NCBI RefSeq assembly: GCF_963678635.1
Contig: NC_087070.1
Span: forward strand, 18,883,318-18,947,317
Direction: 5' to 3'
DNA: 64,000 nt
Source of the DNA: Symsagittifera roscoffensis
Lineage: Eukaryota; Xenacoelomorpha; Acoela; Convolutidae
Shown: positions 57,749 through 64,000 of the stretch, piece after piece
How the letters are laid out: each line of letters begins with the position of its first letter
Numbering within the stretch: the first letter of the stretch is position 1
The notes under the pieces: model-generated
Database searches by the model: none
Told to the model about the DNA's origin: nothing
Seen by the model: only the letters and a program-made list of their open reading frames with translations
Program-made: the position numbers and the translations under genes

Positions 57749-60433
57749 ATTCGCTCTTGTTTCTTTCAAAATCATGTGTGGTGCTATGGAGTGGTAAAGC
57801 TAGGGGATTAGTAAAATTGTAAAAAGCGGTCCAATGAAGTGGGGGTATTAATACAAGTTCAACTACAAAATTATGTGTTTCAGGGCTAGGGTCGGATTGA
57901 TTTAAGGTATATTGTGGAAATAAGGGTAGTGTTACTCGAAGGTAATTTGCAGTATTGGTATGGTCTGGATGGTTAATGTATTCTCGGGCGGTTCCGGGTT
58001 TAGATGGGAACGGTTGATTTGGGAATTTACGTTTAAAATTTCTATAAGCTCGGTTAGTACTAGTGGATGTTTATGTTGATGTGGTTGATTGCGCTAATGA
58101 TGGGGTGTAATCTGATATCGATGTTGGTGTTGGTGGATTTGATGATGTTACTGTTGATGATAATTGGTGATTAGTGAGAGTGTGGGGGTATGGTAACTGT
58201 TGTTGGAGTGTTATAAAATTATTTAGTTCTTCAGAAATTTGGATATTATCTGGGGAGTTATTGGATGATCTTTCAGAATGAAATGGAGAGTAGGTTGTGA
58301 TTATTTGGGAAACGAGAGAAGGAGTGGAGGGAGATGTAAATTGGTGTTAATGTTGAATGGGTCGAAAGATGGGTTTTGAGACGGTTGAAGAGTTGGTCTG
58401 GGTGTGGGTAGGAGGGGATGGCTCGGAAAATGTTTCTATATCGGAGTTTCTATATCGTAATTATTGAATTGTGATACTGTGTGAAAAACTGAGATGTCTG
58501 AGTTAGTATCAGAATTCATGCCTGATGATGTTTTAAATCGTGGTGAATCGGGTGGCGGAAAGCGAAAGGAGGGATAATGGGGATTAGAGTTTGGAGGTTG
58601 GCTGGATGGGAATTTGAGCGGTGGAGGGATCCAAATTGTCTGCTCATCGTGGGCTAAAAAAGGATTATTTTTGAGATTGAAAAGTGGTGGTATGGGGTTG
58701 CTCAAAGATTTGTTCATATGTATCGTCATTTTGCAGGTGTTGTGTTACTATATGTTGAATGGAGCTTTTTATTGTATTTGGTCTTAAATTTGGAGGATTT
58801 TTGATTGCTAGATTTCTAAAGTTTCGGGAAACTAATGATAATGGATGGTTTTGAGGTAGGTTTGGTAAATAAGTTTGGTTTGCTATAGATAATTTATTTG
58901 TACTGTTATGTTCTTCGTCGTATGTGTTTGGTCTTGTGGATATTTTTGTATTGTATTCTTTGGTTTGTACATCTAAGAGTATTTTGTTTATTGAAGATGA
59001 AAATATTCCAAAAAATCCTGCAAATAATATGCGTGCTGGTTTACTTGTGTATGTATTGTGCATGTATTATAGATTCCTTTTAGTATTGAGAAAAGAAATC
59101 CGATAAATTTGAACATAGCGTTTAAGATCTTTCTAAGATGTAATATGGCCATCCTAGAAAGGCAAGAATTTCATTTAAATGTTACGAAATCATAAAATAT
59201 TTATATGTGAAATATCTTGTGGTCCATAATTTTCACCATTTAAAAAATTGTAATCTTTGATATCTTTAAAATATCCTTCGTAGTCTTGTGTTTAGATGTC
59301 TGAGATTCCTGCAATTTCTGCAAGTTTTCTTAAACTTTGATCTATTGATTGTCGTAGTTGTATAGTGTCCATTTGTGTGAGTAGTTCATGAAATTGTTGT
59401 GTTCTAATGTGATGTTGTATTCTGACTTAGACTATATTCCAATCGATTGTAAATCGATATTTGGATTACGAGCAATAGCTCGAATACTTTCGGTTGAAAA
59501 CTTTTTTAATGGTTGCATTAAGGTAGGGTACGGTGTAGGTAGGTAGTATTTTTCTTCGTCGGGGCTTAAATGTACGACTTTGTGGCTGTTTTCTGATCCA
59601 CATGGGACTGCGGTATCCCAAAAATATCTTCGTCTTGAAAGTGTGTCAACAAAATGTACTATATTTTTTAGGATATCGGAATTCTTTTGAAACAACGTTT
59701 ATCTTCAAAAATAATGGTAATACTTTTTTGGTGCAAGTATAAAACCATAAGATGTTTCCTTCATAGTCCAGGAAACTTGATCTATTTCCGGATAACAAAT
59801 ATCCTGCGTAGGGTATTTTTAGGACTGCTAGTGCGAGTGATTGTAAGGTTTGAGTTCTTTCTAATTCACATAGTTGATGTAATGTTTCTAATTCAGAAAG
59901 TGACTTTTCTTGAAAAATTCTACTAATTATGTAATGTAATTTCATATCTAAATGAATGTCATAGTGTATTGTGCTAAATTAGGTACTATTCATCAGTGAT
60001 AATTATTGTAATCGTGTGCTTTCAGTGTCGTGTGGTTTTAGTTTTCCACGGGAATTTCCTGCATTTTTTAGAAGGTTTACTGGGATGTATGATGTTCCTT
60101 CGTTTAAAAGATGGTGTGTTGCATAGGGTTCATATCTTTTTTTTCCAGTGGTCGCATCAAAACCTTCGTCGTATTCGATAAGTATTTCGGAATTTTGTGT
60201 TTTATAGAGTAGATTTTTCTATTTACATGCAAATTCTGTTTCGTGATTGATTTGAAAACTTGTCATTTTTTTTCTATTTTATGAATGTTTCTGAAAATAG
60301 TACTGTGTTGTCTTTTTTGAGCTGAGTTGACTTGTTCAAATGGAATGGACTCAATGAATTTTTTTTCATGAAATTTAACCATTCGGGCATGTATTTTTAC
60401 TACTTGAAAAGTTGTACAAGTGTCTTCAGGAAA
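57749..60433 (-). mobile_element. Env-bearing virus-like element, unit 3, cut short
   Basis: Matches unit 2 from its left joint to the codons for FPEDTC, then ends at a chimeric joint at 60434. About half of the unit (disordered frame and hydrophobic frames) is missing. Confidence 0.85.
58436..60433 (-). pseudogene. Envelope-glycoprotein-like gene, unit 3
   Basis: Pieces 59646-59945 (YAGYLLSGNR), 59432-59695 (FVDTLSRR), tail 58665-59063 and 58436-58729. An extra T near 58666 splits the tail. The N-terminal part (60263-60433) is joined to foreign sequence on its far side. It has the same frameshift near 59680 as unit 2, so the shift predates the duplication. Confidence 0.6.
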
Positions 60434-60507
60434 GCGTGTTGATGTTTGGAAATTTTGGGTAGCTGTGGGTGTTGCTGAACCTCCTCGGGAAAATGTTTTT
60501 GGGGACT
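60434..60507 (-). other. Chimeric joint between units 3 and 4
   Basis: This 74-base piece is a copy of 63901-63975 (the disordered frame of unit 4), with a few base changes. It is placed between envelope N-terminal codons on the left and envelope tail codons on the right. AGGAAA is shared at the left edge and GGGGACT at the right edge. The three parts form a chance open frame at 60263-60556. Confidence 0.8.
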
Positions 60508-60565
60508 TGAGTTTGGAGGTTGGCTGTTTGGGAGTTTGAGCGGTGGAGGGATCCAAATTGTCTGC

Positions 60566-60985
60566 TTATCGTGGGCTAAAAAAAGGATTATTTTGAGATT
60601 GAAAAGTGGTGGTATGGGGTTGCTCAAAGATTTGTTCATATGTTTTGTCATTTTGCAGGTGTTGTGTTACTATATGTTGAATGGAGCTTTTTATTGTAAT
60701 TGGTCTTAAATTTGGAGGATTTTTGATTGCTAGTTTTCTAAAATTTCGGGAAACTAATGATAATGGATGGTTTTGAGGTAGCTTTGGTAAATAGGTTCGC
60801 TTTGCTATAGATATTGTATTTGTACTGTTATGTTCTTCGTCGTATGTGTTTGGTCTTCTCGATAGTTTTGTATTGTATTCTTTGGTTTGTGCATCTAAGA
60901 GTGTTTTGATTATTGAAGATGAAAATATTCCAAAAAATCCTGCAAATAATATGCGTGCCGGTTTACTTGTGTATTTATTGTGCAT
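60566..60985 (-). pseudogene. Envelope tail frame, unit 4
   Basis: 139 codons starting with a hydrophobic segment (RILFAGFFGIFSS) followed by the Asn/Thr-rich and Pro-rich tail. It is cut by the chimeric joint before the Pro-rich end is complete. Confidence 0.45.
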
Positions 60986-61165
60986 GTATTATAGATTCCT
61001 TTTAGTAATGAGAAAAGAAGTTTTAGTAGAAACGCAAGAGTTTCATTTTTCAATGTTACGAAATTATAAAATTTTTATAGGCGAAATATCTTGTGGTCTA
61101 TAATTTTCACCATTTAAAAAATTGTAATCTTTGATATCTTTAAAATATCCGTTGTAATCTTGTGT

Positions 61166-61825
61166 TTAGATGTCTGAGATTCCTGCAGTTTCTGCAGGTT
61201 TTCTTAAATTTTGATCTATTGATTGTCGTCGTTGTACAGTGTCTATTTGTGTGAGTAGTTCATGAAATTGTTGTGTTCTAATGTGATGTTGTATGTCTGA
61301 CTTAGACAATATTCCAATCGATTGTAAATCGATATTTGGATTACGAGCAATAGCTCGAATACTTTCGGTTGAAAACTTTTTTAATGGTTGCATTAAGGTA
61401 GGGTACGGTGTAGGTAGGTAGTAATTTTCTTCGTCGGGGCTTAATTGCACGACGTTGTGGCTGTTTTCTGATCCACATGGGACTGCGGTATCCCAAAAAT
61501 ATCTTCGTCTTGAAAGTGTGTCGACAAAATGTACTATATTTTTATAGGATATCGGATATCTTTTGTAACAACGTTTATCTTCAAAAACATATAATGGTGA
61601 TACTTTTTCGGTGCAAGTATAAAACCATATGATGTTTCCTTCATAGTCCAGGAAATTTAATCTATTTCCGGATAACAAATATCCTGCGTAGGGTATTTTT
61701 AGAACTGCTAGTGCAAGTGATTGTAAGATTTGAGTTCTTTCTAATTCACATAGTTGTTGTAATGTTTCTAATTCAGAAAGTGACTTTTCTTGAAAAATTC
61801 TACTAATTATGTAATGTAATTTCAT
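61166..61825 (-). CDS. Envelope-glycoprotein-like frame, best preserved copy (219 codons)
   Basis: A single open frame covering what is split in units 2 and 3. Landmarks: LSELETLQQLCELER (17-31, helical), YAGYLLSGNR (46-55), WFYTC (67-71), CYKRYPISY (86-94), FVDTLSRRRYF (100-110), PC at 116-117, YYLPTPYP (135-142) and a helical C-terminal part (181-210). The chuvirus-like glycoprotein call rests on this chain of motifs and is from memory. Codons continue upstream past the first Met (EYDESFDATTGKIKYDP near 62000-62060) until stops near 61850 and 62100. The protein is therefore incomplete at its N-terminus and the ATG is probably internal. No signal peptide or anchor lies within the frame. Confidence 0.6.
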   Translation of the reverse strand: MKLHYIISRIFQEKSLSELETLQQLCELERTQILQSLALAVLKIPYAGYLLSGNRLNFLDYEGNIIWFYTCTEKVSPLYVFEDKRCYKRYPISYKNIVHFVDTLSRRRYFWDTAVPCGSENSHNVVQLSPDEENYYLPTPYPTLMQPLKKFSTESIRAIARNPNIDLQSIGILSKSDIQHHIRTQQFHELLTQIDTVQRRQSIDQNLRKPAETAGISDI

Positions 61826-62420
61826 ATCTAAATGAATATCATAGTGTATTGTGCTAAATTAGGTACTATTCATTAGTGATAATTCTTGTAATCGTGTGCT
61901 TTCAGTGTCGTGTGGTTTTAGTTTTCCACGGGAGTTTCCTGCATTTTTTAGACGGTTTACTGGGATGAATGATGTTCCTTCGTTTATAGGATGGTGTGTT
62001 GCATTGGGGTCATATTTTATTTTTCCAGTGGTCGCATCAAAACTTTCGTCGTATTCGACAAGTATTTTGGATTTTTGTGTTTTATACGGTAGATTTTTCT
62101 ATTTACATGCAAATTCTGTTTCGTGATAGATTTGAAAACTTGTCAATTTTATGAATGTTTCTGAAATTAGTACTGTGTTGTCTTTTTTGAGCTGAGTTGA
62201 CTTGTTCAAATGGGATGGACTCAATGAATTTTTTTTCATGAAATTTAACCATTCGGGCATGTATTTTTCCTACTTGAAAAGTTGTACAAGTGTCTTCAGG
62301 AAACTAAACAATTGTTGCTTGTAATCTTATTCCTTGATAAATTGTGTTATCTTTTAAATCTCGTGTCAGTTGTGTTTTTTCAAGTTGTATTTTCCAGTCA
62401 ACAAAACCTTACTTCTTGGT
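61826..62420 (-). pseudogene. Envelope ectodomain front, unit 4, broken
   Basis: Minus-strand codons match the FACK, EYDE and GNSRGKLKPHDTESTRL segments of the other units. A stop lies near 61850, another near 62105. The stretch that links EKK to TSFQ is shortened here (62140-62150). The VWFPEDTC segment is lost in the roughly 50-bp deletion near 62320. Confidence 0.5.
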
Positions 62421-63252
62421 ATCCTTTAATTTTTGTATCTGCTTTGCAGTTTGAAGGATTATTTATTCCAATATGTGGTATCCAGTGTTTATCGTGAATA
62501 TCATACGTTAGTCGTCCGTGTGCGCCATTGTATGGGTCTTTTTCGTCTAATTAAAAATGTCCTTGATATGTTTAAAGTTCTGCTTTATGTACTGAGTCGG
62601 TGAAGATTTGAAAGTTCACAATTTTTCTGTTTGAGTTTTTTTTGTCAAATTTAATCTGAGTAGTTCATTTTTACAGTCGTCGGGTTTTAGATGTAAAAGT
62701 CTTTCTTATTACTTTGGTAGAAGGATTCGTGATCAAGTCGCTTTTTATTGCCATTTGAGACTTGTGAGCAATTAACTTTCTTTTCAAAAAAAGTCGCTGT
62801 AAATTTATAACCTGTAAGTGTTGTTGCTCGGGCTTTTGAGAATAATCTTGCTATTACGTTTGTGGTTTCTATAGCTTGTGGTTCTGATTTGAATTGTGTT
62901 ACTTGGTTTATAGCATATTTGTGTAGCGTCTTTTGTTCGTTTTCTTCACAATCATAGTGTGTTACTAATAAATCCTGAGGTCATGTGCGAGGAGATGGAT
63001 TTGGAGGTAGTGATTGAGCTGTTATATTTGGTGGACTTAGAGGGGAATGCTGTTGAACGATATTATTAAGTCTGACTGTGAATTAAAACTTCAGTTGAAG
63101 AATATTTTGTTGAAGTACTTTAATGTTATGTTCTTGAATATCCTTGTGGATATCTTGTCTATACTGTAGTCTGTTTAGTGTCTTACTGTGGAGTCGGCTA
63201 CTTTCTTGATGTTGTCCAAAGAGTGGGGGCGGTGCTACAAAAGTGTTCCAAT
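62421..63252. other. Broken middle region, unit 4
   Basis: Diverged counterpart of 49446-50461 with an extra deletion near 63005. Stops occur in all minus frames apart from the DWNTFVAPPPLFGQHQ island at about 63200-63250. Confidence 0.4.
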
Positions 63253-63990
63253 CTAATCGTAGGGGAGTATTTGACGATGATTGTTCTTGGTATCTTGCGT
63301 CAAGTTTGGTTGGGAAATTAAGGGGAAAATTGTTGGTGATATTTGACTTATAGATGGTGTTGATGGAAGTGAGAGTGTTTCTGGCAGGGATGATAACGTT
63401 GTATCAGAAGAAATATCTTTTGGTTCATTCACTAAAATGGGTTCACCTTGGGTGTGTGATTGTGATGTCCAATATGGTTGACTATCTGTGGTGTCTGGGG
63501 AGTCAACAGGATTTTCGCGGATTTGTTCTGATGTTGGGTTTGAACCTAGATATTCTGATGGCATATTTGAAATGCTTTGTTGTGAAGCAAGTGTGGGAAA
63601 ATCTGGTAATGTACTGCTGGAAAGTTCTGAGCTAGTTTGTGTTGGGGGTTGAGGTATGCTAAAATGAACTCTGGGGGTTCGAAAGTTTCTATTTCGTCTT
63701 GGATGTATAATTTGTCTATTTATTTCAAGTGTATTTTGATTCTGACTAATACGTCTTACTCGACAGAGATCTTGCTGTAAGCTGGGATATAAATTATATG
63801 CTGGTTCGCTTAAAGATACTTGTCGATTAACTGGTTCTAATGGTTCAGATAATCGTGCGAGTCGTTCCTCAAAAGCGTATGAGTTATCTTGAGAGGAAAT
63901 GCGTGTTGATGTTTGGAAATTTTGGGTAGTTGTGGGTATTGCTGAACTTTCTCGGGAAAATGTTTTTGGGGACTGTTTTGGTGGTGGTTG
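63253..63990 (-). CDS. Disordered Pro/Ser/Thr-rich frame, unit 4, longest copy
   Basis: Open from the right window edge to a stop at 63253, with a Met at 63564. Upstream codons read IPQPPTQTSSEL, RIIHPRRN-like and FEERLARLSEPLEPVNRQ. It is rich in Pro, Ser, Thr and Gln, lacks cysteine and is probably disordered. It is open over the point where units 1 and 2 are frameshifted, so the ancestral product was longer than those copies suggest. A gag-, phosphoprotein- or envelope-leader-type role are all possible, and none is shown. Confidence 0.5.
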   Translation of the reverse strand, partial: QPPPKQSPKTFSRESSAIPTTTQNFQTSTRISSQDNSYAFEERLARLSEPLEPVNRQVSLSEPAYNLYPSLQQDLCRVRRISQNQNTLEINRQIIHPRRNRNFRTPRVHFSIPQPPTQTSSELSSSTLPDFPTLASQQSISNMPSEYLGSNPTSEQIRENPVDSPDTTDSQPYWTSQSHTQGEPILVNEPKDISSDTTLSSLPETLSLPSTPSISQISPTIFPLISQPNLTQDTKNNHRQILPYD

Positions 63991-64000
63991 ATTAGCAATA

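Larger units (their letters stand above)
60508..64000 (-). mobile_element. Env-bearing virus-like element, unit 4 (diverged, runs off the window)
   Basis: Same order as the others but clearly older: many base changes, a loss of about 50 bp near 62320, and a loss of about 180 bp near 63005. It nevertheless keeps the best envelope frame. The 5' end lies beyond the window, where an LTR or missing genes could be. Confidence 0.8.

Overview
This is a repeat-dominated, AT-rich eukaryotic window, most likely from an invertebrate animal. The evidence for a eukaryote is a Polinton/Maverick-type DNA polymerase B, Copia-type reverse transcriptase, satellite arrays, endogenous virus-like envelope genes and the absence of any operon-like packing. 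I cannot place the species. Nearly every recognisable coding piece is a fragment or pseudogene, and no complete housekeeping gene is visible.

Layout: (1) 1-604, a short flank. (2) 605-17128, a tandem array of 33 monomers of about 497 bp. Each carries, on the minus strand, most of a protein-coding exon that looks like a PC4 (p15) single-stranded-DNA-binding domain. Only the leftmost copy keeps the full C-terminus. Parts of the array are organised as about 995-bp dimers. (3) 17129-19660, two further unrelated tandem repeats (about 359 bp and about 224 bp) abut the first. (4) 19960-35500, a mosaic of transposon debris. It contains a three-copy 1.4-kb repeat, a foldback structure with LTR/TIR-like arms, a degraded Copia reverse transcriptase/RNase H, a 4.2-kb segmental duplication (about 25270-29460 and 31030-35280), and between the duplicates a decayed Polinton-type protein-primed polymerase B on the minus strand. 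A 200-base gap follows (35501-35700).

(5) 35701-44380, AT-rich DNA with few features: a degenerate TGCCT pentamer tract, a 72-bp near-perfect palindrome, two small membrane-protein-like open frames of unknown status, and three copies of a 500-bp element with striking hairpins. (6) 44382-64000, one degraded, virus-like or env-bearing retroelement family on the minus strand. It lies in at least four tandem copies (period 5570 bp for the middle ones, more than 99% alike). Each carries a disordered Pro/Ser/Thr-rich N-terminal frame, an envelope-glycoprotein-like gene with resemblance to chuvirus-type glycoproteins (from memory, moderate confidence), and an unrecognised downstream protein. No polymerase is seen with these copies. 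A related truncated copy lies at 21662-23840.

The genes do not form a pathway. The window records repeated amplification of gene and virus fragments by unequal exchange, template switching and local gene conversion. The most interesting parts are the exon-derived satellite and the tandem envelope element, which includes a microhomology-bounded chimeric joint at 60434-60507.
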